This document shows, piece after piece, positions 33,741 to 42,855 of a stretch of 64,000 nucleotides of DNA. Every line of letters begins with the position of its first letter. The stretch's first letter is position 1. Under the pieces are notes generated by a model, which did no database searches, had not been told where the DNA came from, and worked only from the letters and a program-made list of their open reading frames with translations. Position numbers and translations under genes: made by a program. This DNA is from Thalassococcus profundi (lineage in GTDB: Bacteria; Pseudomonadota; Alphaproteobacteria; Rhodobacterales; Rhodobacteraceae), in assembly GCF_003344785.1 (NCBI RefSeq), contig NZ_QPMK01000006.1, positions 62,001 through 126,000 on the forward strand, given 5' to 3'.

Positions 33741-35236
33741 CCGCATCCGCGCAACCCCGGCTCGACTACGGGTTCGCCAAGGCGCATGGCGTGCTGTTGC
33801 AGGCCCGCGGCGACGGCGCGCTGCGCTGCCTGCACCTGCCCGACGCGCCGCTCGCGGCCCTGACCGAGGCGCAGCGCGTCGCTGCCACCGGCATCGGCTT
33901 CGAACGCGTCGAACGCGCCGCCTTCGAAGAGGCGTTGTCGACGATCTACCGCGACAGCGCGTCCCAAGCGGCGCAGCTGGCGGGCGAGGACGATGCCGAC
34001 CTCTCGGCACTGGCGGAAACCGCGGCGTCGGTGGACGATCTGCTCGACCAGAAGGACGACGCGCCGGTGGTGCGCCTGATCAATGCGCTGCTGCTCGAGG
34101 CGGTCAAGGACGGCGCGTCGGACGTGCATATCGAGGTCGAGGAAAAGCGCCTCGTCGTGCGGTTCCGTGTCGACGGCGTCCTGCGCGACGTTATCGAGCC
34201 GAAACGCGCGCTGGCGCCGCTGCTGGCCAGCCGGCTCAAGGTCATGGGCAAGCTCGACATCGCCGAAAAGCGCATTCCGCAGGACGGGCGGGTGTCGCTG
34301 CGGGTGGGCGGCTACGAACTGGACGTCCGCATCTCGACCTTGCCGTCGCAATTCGGCGAACGGGTGGTGCTGCGCCTGCTCGACCGCGGCCAGACCCAGC
34401 TTGGCATCGCGCATCTGGGCATGTCCGAACGCGACCTTTCGGCTTTCGAGCATGTCATTTCCTTCCCCGAGGGGCTGGTGCTGGTGACCGGGCCCACGGG
34501 GTCGGGCAAGACCACCTCGCTTTATGCCGCGCTGCATCACCTCAACGACCGCAAGCGCAACATCCTGACGGTCGAGGACCCGATCGAATATTCCATGGAC
34601 GGCGTCGGCCAGATGCAGGTCAATGCCAAGACCGACCTGACCTTCGCGCGCGGGCTGCGGGCGATCCTGCGGCAGGATCCGGACGTCATCATGGTGGGCG
34701 AGATCCGCGACGGCGAAACCGCGCGGATCGCGGTGGAATCGGCGATGACCGGGCACCTCGTGCTGTCGACGCTGCACACCAACACCGCCATCGGCGCCGT
34801 GTCCCGGCTCATCGACATGGGGGTCGAACGGTTCCTGCTGGCGCCGATGATCCGCGGGCTGATCGCGCAGCGGCTGGTGCGGCGGCTCTGTCCCGACTGC
34901 CGGACCGAGCATGCGCTGACGGCCTCCGAATCGGCGCTGCTGTCGCGCGCCTTGCCCGATGGCGCCCCGGTCTTCCGCGCCGCCGGGTGCGACGCCTGCG
35001 GGCAGCAGGGCTACCGCGGGCGATTGCCGATCTACGAGATCATCAAAAGCGATGCGGAGCTCGAGGCGATGATCCACGACGGTGCGTCCGAAGCCGATTT
35101 GCTGGCGGCGGCGCGGCGGCGCGGGCCGGGCATCCTGCAGGACGGCATCGCCAAGATGCGCGCCGGGCTGACCACCGCCGAAGAGGTCGCGCGCGTGGTC
35201 CGTGAAGATGCGCTCGACAGTGGCGGAGCAGTCTGA
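33737..35236 (+). CDS. gspE: Type II secretion system traffic ATPase GspE
   Basis: 499 residues. After a short N-terminal domain comes the N2/CTE ATPase: DVHIEVEEKRLVVRFRVDG, Walker A GPTGSGKTT (about residue 255), Asp box ILTVEDPIEY, Walker B VIMVGEIRD, and the His box STLHTN. A tetracysteine zinc site (CPDC ... CDAC) is present in the C-terminal domain, as in GspE/PilB. It powers pseudopilus assembly. The first N-terminal (MshEN-like) region is reduced but not obviously truncated. Confidence 0.97.
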   Translation: MTASAQPRLDYGFAKAHGVLLQARGDGALRCLHLPDAPLAALTEAQRVAATGIGFERVERAAFEEALSTIYRDSASQAAQLAGEDDADLSALAETAASVDDLLDQKDDAPVVRLINALLLEAVKDGASDVHIEVEEKRLVVRFRVDGVLRDVIEPKRALAPLLASRLKVMGKLDIAEKRIPQDGRVSLRVGGYELDVRISTLPSQFGERVVLRLLDRGQTQLGIAHLGMSERDLSAFEHVISFPEGLVLVTGPTGSGKTTSLYAALHHLNDRKRNILTVEDPIEYSMDGVGQMQVNAKTDLTFARGLRAILRQDPDVIMVGEIRDGETARIAVESAMTGHLVLSTLHTNTAIGAVSRLIDMGVERFLLAPMIRGLIAQRLVRRLCPDCRTEHALTASESALLSRALPDGAPVFRAAGCDACGQQGYRGRLPIYEIIKSDAELEAMIHDGASEADLLAAARRRGPGILQDGIAKMRAGLTTAEEVARVVREDALDSGGAV

Positions 35237-35238
35237 GC

Positions 35239-36450
35239 ATGGCGGCGTTTCTCTACCGGGCGGTCGACCCGGACGGCAAGCGCAGCAAGGGCCTGCTCGA
35301 GGCCAGCAGCGAGGCCGCCGCGCGGGCGAGCCTGCGCCAGCGCAACCTTCTGCCCATCGCGGTCGAGCCGACGCGCGCCAAGGGCGCGTCGCGCGACCTG
35401 TCGCTGAGCCGTCAGAAGCTGCCGCTGAAGCGGCTGGCGCTGGTGACCCGGCAGGTGGCGACCCTGATCGGCGCGCAGGTGCGGATCGAGGACGCCCTGC
35501 GCATCGTTGCCGATCAGACGCGGTCGTCAGGTGCCGCGACGCTGCTCTTGAACCTGCGCAGCGCCGTGCTGGACGGGCGTAGCTTTTCCGCCGCTCTGGA
35601 CGACTATCCCGGCACCTTCGGCCAGTATTACCGCGCCTCGGTGCGCGCCGGCGAAAGCGCCGGGCGGCTGGCGCAGGTGATGGAGCACCTGGCCCTGCAC
35701 ATCGAGGAACAGGCGCGCAACCGGCAGAGCCTGAACCTGGCGCTGATCTACCCGGCGCTGCTCGCGGTGGTGTCGCTGGGGGTGATCGTGGCGCTGCTGA
35801 CCTTCGTGGTCCCCGACATCGTGCGGGTCTTCACCAGCCGCGGTGCCGACCTGCCGGCGCTCACCAAGGGCCTGATCGCGGTGTCGGACGTTGTCGCGCG
35901 ATACGGTCTTGCGGCACTGGCCGTTGCGGTCGGTCTGGGAGTGGCCGCCGTTCTGGTGCTGCGCCGTCCCGGCCCGCGCCGCGCCTTTCACCGGACCCTG
36001 CTGCGCGCGCCGGTGAGCCGCGGCATGGTCCTGCGGATCAATGCCGCGCAGTTTTCCGGCACGCTGGCGACGCTGGTGCAAAGCGGTGTGCCGCTGGCGG
36101 ATGCCTTGCGTGCGGCGTCGGATACCGTGCCGAACCTCGAATTTCGTGCCGCCATGCGCGGTGTCACCGAGCGCGTCACCGATGGCGCGGCGCTGTCGGT
36201 CGCGGCGCAGGAGACCGGGCTGCTGCCGCCGATGCTGGTGGCGATGATCGCCAGCGGCGAAGCCGGCGGCACGCTGGGCCAATCGCTGGAGCGGGGTGCG
36301 GAGGATCTGGCACGCGATCTCAAGGCGATGGTGGCCACCATCGTGGCGCTGGTGGAGCCCGCCGTGCTGCTGGTGATGGGTGGGATCGTTATGCTGCTGG
36401 TGCTGGCGATCCTGCTCCCCATCGTCGGTCTGAACGCGCTTGCGGGATGA
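35239..36450 (+). CDS. gspF: Type II secretion system inner-membrane protein GspF
   Basis: 403 residues with two repeated GspF domains (about 70-190 and 270-395) and three membrane helices (about 170-195, 215-240, 375-400). Signature segments YRASVRAGESAGRLAQVM and MIASGEAGGTLGQSLERGAE are typical of both halves. Starts 2 bp after the gspE stop. Confidence 0.96.
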   Translation: MAAFLYRAVDPDGKRSKGLLEASSEAAARASLRQRNLLPIAVEPTRAKGASRDLSLSRQKLPLKRLALVTRQVATLIGAQVRIEDALRIVADQTRSSGAATLLLNLRSAVLDGRSFSAALDDYPGTFGQYYRASVRAGESAGRLAQVMEHLALHIEEQARNRQSLNLALIYPALLAVVSLGVIVALLTFVVPDIVRVFTSRGADLPALTKGLIAVSDVVARYGLAALAVAVGLGVAAVLVLRRPGPRRAFHRTLLRAPVSRGMVLRINAAQFSGTLATLVQSGVPLADALRAASDTVPNLEFRAAMRGVTERVTDGAALSVAAQETGLLPPMLVAMIASGEAGGTLGQSLERGAEDLARDLKAMVATIVALVEPAVLLVMGGIVMLLVLAILLPIVGLNALAG

Positions 36451-36528
36451 CGCGGGTCCGGCACATGGCTATGACGGAGGGGAACCGGGCGGCAGAACCG
36501 GCAGCGCAAGCAAGGGTGAGGAGCAGAC

Positions 36529-37635
36529 ATGACCAAGACGCACCACAAACCAAAGCCTGACAGGCCGAACGCCGCGCGACGCAGACTTCTGGGCGGGCTC
36601 GCCGCGGGCGCCGCAGTGTCGGTGCTGCCGGGCTGCGGCGCCGTTGAGACGCTGCGAAACTCGGGCGGCGGGACGCCCGGCCCGGGGCAGGCGGCGCTGC
36701 TGCTGCCGCTGTCGGGCGCTTCGGCGAACCTCGGCGCGCTGCTGGACCAAGCGGCGCGGCTGGGCGGCGGGCCGGGCATCGGCATTGACATCTTCGATGC
36801 GGGCAGCACGCCTGAAACCGCGGTCACGGCGGCCCGGACCGCGGTCGACAGCGGCGCGCGGATGCTGGTCGGCCCGGTCTTCGGTGCGCAGGCCCAGGCG
36901 GTGTCGCGCGCGGTGGGGTCGCGAGTGCCGGTAGTGACGCTGTCGAACGACGCGTCGCTGGCCAGCCGCAGCCTCTTTGTCTTCGGCGTGACCCCGGCGC
37001 ATTCGGCGCAGGCGGTGCTGGCGCTGGCGGCGCAGCGCAACCTGCGCGACATGGCCATCGTCGTGCCGCCAGGCGATTTCGGCGCGCAGTCCGTGGCCGC
37101 CGTGCAGGCCATCGCGCCGACGCTGGGCATCCGACTGCGCGCGCCGCTGGTGCGTAGCGCCGCCGGAGGTCTGACCGACGCGCTGGCGGCGGGCGGCGGG
37201 ATGCCCGATGCGGTCTACCTGCCCGCCGCAGATGCCACCCTGCGCCCCTTTGCCGGGGCGTTGGCGGGGCAGGGCATCCAGCTCATCGGCTCGGCGCAAT
37301 GGGCGGCGCTGGACCTAGAGGACGAGCGCGCCTTTCGCGATGCCTGGTTCGCCGCGCCGGACCCGCTGCGCTTCGCCCCCTTCCGCGACGCCTTTGCAGA
37401 GGCGGCTGGACAGGCGGGCGGCATCATCGCGGGGCTTGCCTACGACGGCACCGACCTGCTGCGCGTGCTGGCGCAGCGCGGCGCGCAGACCCGCGCGGGA
37501 CTCTTGAGCGAGGAGGGGTTCTCCGGCGTCCTTGGCCCCTACCGGTTCCTGCCCTCGGGCCAGTGCCAGCGCGGCCTTGCGGTTCTCAAGGTCGGCGCGG
37601 GCGATTTCAGCCTGATCGGAGCCACGTCTGTATGA
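36529..37635 (+). CDS. LpoA/PBP-activator-like periplasmic lipoprotein embedded in the T2SS operon
   Basis: 368 residues. The N-terminus has a twin-arginine-type RRRLLGGLAAGAAVSVLPGC; the LPGC lipobox predicts lipidation at about Cys36. The rest is a type I periplasmic-binding-protein fold: ALLLPLSGASANLGA, ARMLVGPVFGAQAQAV, VPVVTLSNDASLA, MAIVVPPGDFGAQ and GLAYDGTDLLRVL. The closest family I recognise is the penicillin-binding-protein activator (LpoA C-terminal domain). It lies 78 bp after gspF, and its stop overlaps the gspJ start (ATGA), so it is expressed with the secretion system. GspS pilotin and GspN are not seen in the locus; an accessory role in secretin or peptidoglycan passage is inference. 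Confidence 0.82.
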   Translation: MTKTHHKPKPDRPNAARRRLLGGLAAGAAVSVLPGCGAVETLRNSGGGTPGPGQAALLLPLSGASANLGALLDQAARLGGGPGIGIDIFDAGSTPETAVTAARTAVDSGARMLVGPVFGAQAQAVSRAVGSRVPVVTLSNDASLASRSLFVFGVTPAHSAQAVLALAAQRNLRDMAIVVPPGDFGAQSVAAVQAIAPTLGIRLRAPLVRSAAGGLTDALAAGGGMPDAVYLPAADATLRPFAGALAGQGIQLIGSAQWAALDLEDERAFRDAWFAAPDPLRFAPFRDAFAEAAGQAGGIIAGLAYDGTDLLRVLAQRGAQTRAGLLSEEGFSGVLGPYRFLPSGQCQRGLAVLKVGAGDFSLIGATSV

Positions 37636-38174
37636 CCCGCGCGGCACCGCTGCCGCGCGATGCCGGGCTCACGCTGATCGAGCTTCTGGTCGCCATGGCG
37701 ATCTTTGCGGTGATCGGCGTGGCGGGGCTGGCGGTGCTGGACACGGTGCTGAACGTCAATGCCCGCACCGATGGGCGGCTGGAGCGGCTGGCGCAGGTCG
37801 ATCGCGCGCTACTGGTTCTGCGGCGCGACCTCGCGCAGGCGCAGCCGACCGGCCTGACGCTCGACGACACGGCGCTGCGGTTTGTCCGGGCCGAGGGCGC
37901 GGACGCTGTGCAGGAGGTGACGGTTGCTCTGGACGACACCCGCCTGATCCGCAGCCTGCCGCGCGGCGGCGAGCCGCCGCTCGACCAGGTGCTGCTGACC
38001 GGGGTGGAGACGCTGAACTGGCGGGTGCTGGACGCGGGCCGAACCTGGCACGAGACGTGGGAGGGCAGCAGTGACGCGGCGCTTGCGGCCGAACTGACGC
38101 TGACGTTTTCGCAAGACGGCGGCGCGGCGCAGGTCACGCGGCTGATGGCTCTGCCCTCGGCGGTGCGCCGATGA
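37632..38174 (+). CDS. gspJ: Type II secretion minor pseudopilin GspJ
   Basis: 180 residues. Leader MTRAAPLPRDAG, then LTLIELLVAMAIFAVIGV with Glu at +5. The remainder contains LERLAQVDRALLVLRRDLAQ and a C-terminal beta domain, matching GspJ (T2SSJ). Overlaps the LpoA-like gene and gspK by 4 bp each. GspI-J-K form the pseudopilus tip. Confidence 0.93.
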   Translation: MTRAAPLPRDAGLTLIELLVAMAIFAVIGVAGLAVLDTVLNVNARTDGRLERLAQVDRALLVLRRDLAQAQPTGLTLDDTALRFVRAEGADAVQEVTVALDDTRLIRSLPRGGEPPLDQVLLTGVETLNWRVLDAGRTWHETWEGSSDAALAAELTLTFSQDGGAAQVTRLMALPSAVRR

Positions 38175-39088
38175 CGCCGCCGGTCCGTTCCAACGAGGCG
38201 GGCATCGTGCTGGTCAACGTGCTGGTGATCCTCGCCATCGCATCGAGCGTCGTATTCCTGATGCTGTCGAGCCGCGACGTGGCGCTCGACCGCGTGGCCC
38301 TTCAGGCCGACGCGGCGCGGGCAGAGTGGCTGGCGCTCGGGGCCGAAGCCTCGGTGGTTGACGCCCTGCGCCGCGACCTGGACACGGGGCCGGAAGCCGA
38401 TCACTTCAACGAGCCTTGGGCCTTGGTCATCCAGGAAGAGGCGGTGCTGCCCACGGGGCGCTTTTCCGTCGCGGTCAAGGATGCGCAGGCCCGGTTCGAC
38501 ATCAACCTGCTGGCCGCGGGCACGCTGTCGCCGGCGATCTTTCTCGAACGGCTGTTGGCAGAGGTCGGCCAGACGCCCGAATCGGCGCGGGATATCTCCC
38601 GCGTGCTGTCGGTCACGGGACCGGTGGCGCGGCTTGAGGACCTCGAGGCCTACGGTATTCCGCCGCAGGTTCTGGGCGCGCTTGAGCCCTACGCCGACGC
38701 GCTGCCGGTGCCGGGCACGATCAACCTCAACACCGCCGATCCGCTGCTGCTGCGCGCCATGTTCAACAACCGCGCAGCGGCGGCGCGGGTGCAGCGCCTG
38801 CGCGACAGCCGTGGGGAGGTCACGCGCGATGGGCTGGCTGAGGCGGATGTGCTGCGCCCCGAGAACAGCGGCTTTACCTCGCGGATATTCGACGTCGAGG
38901 TGCTGGCCGAATCCGGGGCGGCGCGCGTGGCGCTGCGCAGCCGCATCCTGCGCACCGACGACCTGTCGGGCAAGGGGGTCGTCGTGATCCGCCGCAGCCT
39001 TGTCCCGCCCGATTCGCCGCCACCGACTGCGGACGCCGCAAACGAGAGCGGCCCCCGGATCGCTCCGGGGGCCGCGGTCACTCGTTAA
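38171..39088 (+). CDS. gspK: Type II secretion minor pseudopilin GspK
   Basis: 305 residues, the largest pseudopilin. Leader ends NEAG, then IVLVNVLVILAIASSVVFLM; the +5 residue is Asn rather than Glu, and loss of Glu5 is characteristic of GspK, which caps the tip. The helix-rich domain has RFDINLLAAG and LNTADPLLLRAMF, typical T2SSK segments. A perfect 12-bp hairpin sits inside its last codons (39048-39075). Last gene of the plus arm. Confidence 0.94.
   Translation: MTPPVRSNEAGIVLVNVLVILAIASSVVFLMLSSRDVALDRVALQADAARAEWLALGAEASVVDALRRDLDTGPEADHFNEPWALVIQEEAVLPTGRFSVAVKDAQARFDINLLAAGTLSPAIFLERLLAEVGQTPESARDISRVLSVTGPVARLEDLEAYGIPPQVLGALEPYADALPVPGTINLNTADPLLLRAMFNNRAAAARVQRLRDSRGEVTRDGLAEADVLRPENSGFTSRIFDVEVLAESGAARVALRSRILRTDDLSGKGVVVIRRSLVPPDSPPPTADAANESGPRIAPGAAVTR
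39048..39075. terminator. Hairpin inside the 3' end of gspK, possible transcription barrier
   Basis: GCGGCCCCCGGA (39048-39059) pairs perfectly with TCCGGGGGCCGC (39064-39075) around loop TCGC, within the gspK coding sequence ending at 39088. No T-run follows on either strand, but the gene converging from the right ends at 39101, so this may separate the two transcripts. Confidence 0.5.
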
Positions 39089-39100
39089 ACACAGCACGGG

Positions 39101-39355
39101 TTAAGGGTTGAACGGCTCTGCCATGGGCGTGAGCACGAGGTCCACGCTCTGCGCGTCCACCGGTTCGTCGGTGGCGGCAAGATTGAACGCGTTGACGAAA
39201 TCCTGCCCAAGCGATGCGATGCCCTGGGGATCGCCGTCCCCATCGCCGCCGCCGCCACCGCCGCCGTCGCCGTCGCAGGCGGCCAGCAGCAGGCCAGAGG
39301 CGAGCAGCGCAACAAGGCGCCCGCTCTGGACCGTCGATTTTCTGATTGCGGTCAT
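39101..39355 (-). CDS. Small glycine/aspartate-rich lipoprotein
   Basis: 84 residues. The signal ends in LLASGLLLAAC, a clear lipobox with lipidation at about Cys27, followed by a low-complexity GDGGGGGGGDGDGD tether and a short polar domain. No family recognised. It lies 11 bp downstream of the DUF4331 gene, so both are probably one operon. The Asp at +2 of the mature protein would favour inner-membrane retention under the E. coli rule, which may not apply here. Confidence 0.75.
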   Translation of the reverse strand: MTAIRKSTVQSGRLVALLASGLLLAACDGDGGGGGGGDGDGDPQGIASLGQDFVNAFNLAATDEPVDAQSVDLVLTPMAEPFNP

Positions 39356-39366
39356 GATCCTCCCCC

Positions 39367-40935
39367 TCAGTTACCGGTGCCTGCGCCGGCGAGCGGCGTG
39401 TTCAGGTACGGAAAGGCGTTGCCCAGTTCCGCAGCCGAGATCGGTGCGCCATCGGTGAAGGGCGCATCGCCCACGGGCGCATCCTCTTCCTCGCAGAGGC
39501 CGAGGTTGATGAAGTCCGCCTGGGTGTCCTCGATCGACGGATCGCCGGACAATTCGGCGCCCAGCGGCACCGGGTGGCAGAGTGCGCCCATCACCACGCG
39601 CAGCGCGATGTCGACGGTGTCATCCCCCGGACGGCGGCCATTCGGGAACCCGGCAAGGTCCTCGGCCACGACGCCGAAGGGGCTTTGCTGATCGCGCGGG
39701 GTCGGCGGTACGGCAGTGTTGAGCCGCATCATCTCGGACGGGGTGACCGTCGCCATCTGGTTCAGACCCGGAAAGCCGGTCAGGAAGGCGGTGACAAGGT
39801 CCTGCCGCGGCAGGTTCGACGGCGCGATGTTGCCGTCGGCGCCCAGCGGGCCGCGGAACAGCGCATCGAGCAGGAACGGCAGCGTCGGATTGGTCACGTA
39901 GGTGGCCAGGGCGCTGTCCTGCGTCGGCTCCGCTGCGTTGAAGAGGTCCTTGTCGGGCAGGCCGATGACCACTTCGTTGACCAGCGGATTGGACAGGCGC
40001 GACTGCTGCACCCAGGCGCCGCCATAGACCGATGTCGCCTCGTAGGTGGGCGACGGGTCTTCGATTTCGGCCTGCGGCAGGCTGGCGGTGGTCCAGGCGC
40101 CGATGACGCCGTTGCCGTCTCCGGTAACGCACTCGATCGGCACTTCGATGGCCAGCGAGGTCACGTTGAACTTGCCCACGAGGTCGTCGTTGTCGCGCGA
40201 CTGGGAAATCGAGCCTTCGAGCGGCACGAGGTTCACCAGGTCGAAGATCTCGCCGAGGTTGACGGCAAAGGCTTCGGCACGCTGACCGACAAAGACACGG
40301 CCCGGATTGGAGCAGTTGGGCACGCCGATCTCGTACATGAAGCGTTCGGCGTAATCGTCGTAATCGGGGATGGTCTTGGTGCCGATATTATCCACAGGCT
40401 TGCCGAAGTTGGGACCGGCGCCCATGCGGTTGATCGCCTGGATGTCGCCGGTGCGGCGGTCGCCGGTGATCATGTTGAGCGTATAGGTCTCGATCTCGTT
40501 CAGCGCACCCGTGTCACCGCGCGAAATCGGCCCTGCGGCCTTTAGCGGGATGGCCACGTTCTGATCGCCGACCGGTACCGCGATTCCGCCGCCGTCCATC
40601 GCCAGGCGGTTCTCGAAATCGAATTGGAAGGTGATGTCCTCGACCGCGTCGCCGTTGTTGTCGATGTGGATTTCATAGATCGCGTCGGCATCCATGGTGA
40701 AATAGTTCGGACCGCCGTAGGGCGCCTGCAGGGGCTGGTAGTTGGCGATGAACGTCACGTAGCCGTCGCGGCCGGGCTCGTAACTGCGGAACATGTAGAA
40801 ATCGGTGGCGTCGACCTTGGGCGACTTGGTGATGCCCGGCGCTTCGCGATGCGACGACGCCAGCGCGCCGGTCACGGCCACGGCGAGCAGGCTGATCGTG
40901 AGCCCCCTGGTGACCTGTCGTGTTACGGAATTCAT
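39367..40935 (-). CDS. DUF4331-family secreted protein
   Basis: 522 residues from the ATG at 40935 (preceded by GGGAGTGG). A signal peptide (about 1-32) ends near ALA-SSHREAPG; SSHREAP is the hallmark start of DUF4331. Further family segments: DATDFYMFRSYEPG, YVTFIANYQPLQAP, DYDDYAERFMYE, VFVGQRAEAFAVNLGEIFDL and PLVNEVVIGLPDKDLFN. The function of the family is not established. Repeated acidic residues suggest metal binding. Proximity to the type II secretion genes makes it a candidate exported substrate, but there is no direct evidence. Confidence 0.87.
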   Translation of the reverse strand: MNSVTRQVTRGLTISLLAVAVTGALASSHREAPGITKSPKVDATDFYMFRSYEPGRDGYVTFIANYQPLQAPYGGPNYFTMDADAIYEIHIDNNGDAVEDITFQFDFENRLAMDGGGIAVPVGDQNVAIPLKAAGPISRGDTGALNEIETYTLNMITGDRRTGDIQAINRMGAGPNFGKPVDNIGTKTIPDYDDYAERFMYEIGVPNCSNPGRVFVGQRAEAFAVNLGEIFDLVNLVPLEGSISQSRDNDDLVGKFNVTSLAIEVPIECVTGDGNGVIGAWTTASLPQAEIEDPSPTYEATSVYGGAWVQQSRLSNPLVNEVVIGLPDKDLFNAAEPTQDSALATYVTNPTLPFLLDALFRGPLGADGNIAPSNLPRQDLVTAFLTGFPGLNQMATVTPSEMMRLNTAVPPTPRDQQSPFGVVAEDLAGFPNGRRPGDDTVDIALRVVMGALCHPVPLGAELSGDPSIEDTQADFINLGLCEEEDAPVGDAPFTDGAPISAAELGNAFPYLNTPLAGAGTGN

Positions 40936-41412
40936 TATCCACTCCCTGAAATCATTGACTTTTCGACGTCGTATCACCGAAAGCGCCCCAAAGATCGGCG
41001 GCCCCCACGGCTTTCTCCGCCACGGTTTTCCTGACGCGAGATGGTGCAGTCACGGCGCGCGTTCGATAAAGTTTCAGAAAATGCATGATTTTCCGGCGGG
41101 TCTGCCGAGCGCAGCCGGCGTACCGGTGGCCGCAGCTCGGAACATCGGCCTGCACAGCCCCGATACCGGGCCAGTGCACGGGCCGTGGCCCATCGTGACA
41201 TACCCGCGTCGACCCTTTGTCGATGATGCTAGGTTCGGACCGGTTGCCGGCGATGGCTTTGATCGGCGCATCGGCATCCTCGGGCGGATCTATACGTCAG
41301 AGCTTTAAGCCGGAGACGAGATGTGGAAAACAAATACCGAGGCTCACGTCATTCGCACTTCCGGTGGCACCGGAAATATGGACCGTGACGCCAAACCCGG
41401 CAGGAGAGTTTC
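40936..41412. other. 477-bp intergenic region between DUF4331 and galB-like genes
   Basis: No convincing gene seen in six frames; short open frames here lack start signals or family motifs. It probably holds divergent promoters. AAAAT-GCATG-ATTTT (41079-41093) is a small inverted repeat. No terminator-like U-run hairpin was found. Confidence 0.5.
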
Positions 41413-42144
41413 ATGGCATCGTCCGACACAGCCCTCGTCATCTCGGCCCATGCGGCCGACTTCGTCTGGCGCTGCGGCGGCGCCATCGCGCTGCATCAGA
41501 AACAGGGTGTCGCGGTGACCGTGGCTTGTCTGTCCTACGGCGAAAGAGGGGAAAGCGCGCGGCTTTGGAAAGAGGGCAAGACGCTGGCCGAGGTCAAATC
41601 CGTGCGCCGCAAGGAAGCCGAGGCGGCGGCGCAGGCCCTGGACGTGCACGACATCCGCTTTTTCGACCTTGGCGACTATCCTCTGGACCTGGGCACGGGC
41701 GCGCAGGAGCGCATGGTGGACCTGATTCGCGCGGTCCAGCCGCGCTTCATGCTGACCCATTCGCAATACGACCCTTACAACACCGATCACATGCGAACGA
41801 CCGAGTTCGTCCTGACCTGCCGCATGATCGCACAGGCCTGGGGCCACGACCCCGGCGCACAGGTTGTGGGCGCGCCGCAGCTCTACCTGTTCGAGCCGCA
41901 CCAGACAGAACAGATGGGCTGGAAACCCGACACGTTTCTCGACATCACCGAGGTCTGGGACAAGAAACGCGCCGCCATCGAGTGTATGCAGGGCCAGCAT
42001 CACCTCTGGGACTACTACACCAATGTGGCGCAGAACCGCGCCAACCACTTCCGCCGCAACTCCGGCGGGCAGGCGGGGGGACGGGCCGCGCAATATGCCG
42101 AGGCGTTTCAATCGGTCTTCCCGCGCACGGTGGATGCTCTGTGA
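41413..42144 (+). CDS. galB: 4-oxalomesaconate hydratase, PIG-L/LmbE family (GalB-like)
   Basis: 243 residues of the PIG-L deacetylase fold. The usual AHPDDE motif appears as [13 protein letters not shown], the variant I associate with Pseudomonas GalB, a hydratase rather than deacetylase. Other segments: [30 protein letters not shown] (metal His/Asp) and [13 protein letters not shown]. GalB hydrates 4-oxalomesaconate to 4-carboxy-4-hydroxy-2-oxoadipate in gallate and protocatechuate-4,5 catabolism. The next two genes encode the aldolase and tautomerase of the same pathway, which strongly supports the call. CAGGAG lies upstream of the ATG. Confidence 0.87.
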   Translation: MASSDTALVISAHAADFVWRCGGAIALHQKQGVAVTVACLSYGERGESARLWKEGKTLAEVKSVRRKEAEAAAQALDVHDIRFFDLGDYPLDLGTGAQERMVDLIRAVQPRFMLTHSQYDPYNTDHMRTTEFVLTCRMIAQAWGHDPGAQVVGAPQLYLFEPHQTEQMGWKPDTFLDITEVWDKKRAAIECMQGQHHLWDYYTNVAQNRANHFRRNSGGQAGGRAAQYAEAFQSVFPRTVDAL

Positions 42145-42818
42145 TGGCGCATGTGGTGATCCAGACGGTCGACCGGGCCGCGCCCGACGTCATCGAAGGG
42201 CTGGCCGCCTGCGGCGTGTCCACGGTGCACGAAGCACAGGGCCGCACCGGGCTCCTGGGCGCTCATCTGCGCCCGATATTCGGCGGTGCCCGTATCGCCG
42301 GGTCGGCCATCACCATCTCGGCGCCGCCCTGCGACAACTGGATGCTGCATGTGGCCATCGAACAGATCCGCCCGGGCGATATCCTGGTTCTGTCGCCGAC
42401 GTCCCCGTCGAACGCGGGATATTTCGGCGACCTTCTGGCCACCTCGGCGCTTTCGAGGGGCTGCCGGGGGCTGGTGATCGACGCGGGAGTGCGGGACGTG
42501 CGCGACCTCACGGCCATGGGGTTTCCGGTCTGGTCCGCGGCGGTCTTCGCGCAGGGCACGGTCAAGGAGACGCTGGGGTCGGTCAACGTGCCCATCGTTT
42601 GTGCCGGGACCCTGGTCGATCCGGGCGACGTGATCGTCGCGGATGACGACGGCGTCTGCGTCGTGCGCCGGGCCGAGTCCGAAACGGTGCTGGAAAATGC
42701 CCGGGCGCGCGAGGCGGCCGAAGAGGACAAGCGCAAGCGCCTTGCGGCCGGCGAACTTGGGCTCGACATCTACGACATGCGCGCGCGGCTCAGGGACAAG
42801 GGGCTGACCTACCTGTGA
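42144..42818 (+). CDS. galC: 4-carboxy-4-hydroxy-2-oxoadipate aldolase, RraA-like (GalC/LigK-like)
   Basis: 224 residues of the RraA/HMG-CHA aldolase fold: [48 protein letters not shown] (the GxxxxxxxxxxRD substrate/metal loop) and [17 protein letters not shown]. Unlike true RraA (about 160 aa), it has the C-terminal extension of CHA aldolases with [21 protein letters not shown]. It splits CHA to pyruvate and oxaloacetate. Start overlaps galB stop (TGATG). Confidence 0.9.
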   Translation: MAHVVIQTVDRAAPDVIEGLAACGVSTVHEAQGRTGLLGAHLRPIFGGARIAGSAITISAPPCDNWMLHVAIEQIRPGDILVLSPTSPSNAGYFGDLLATSALSRGCRGLVIDAGVRDVRDLTAMGFPVWSAAVFAQGTVKETLGSVNVPIVCAGTLVDPGDVIVADDDGVCVVRRAESETVLENARAREAAEEDKRKRLAAGELGLDIYDMRARLRDKGLTYL

Positions 42819-42855
42819 GCGGGAATGCGAACCACTCGGAACCGGGGTACGGCAC

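Noticed and set aside
39237-39281. GCC/CCG-rich tract as a phase-variable simple repeat
   Set aside because: It encodes the Gly/Asp tether of the lipoprotein with irregular codons rather than a uniform repeat unit, so slippage is not specially favoured.
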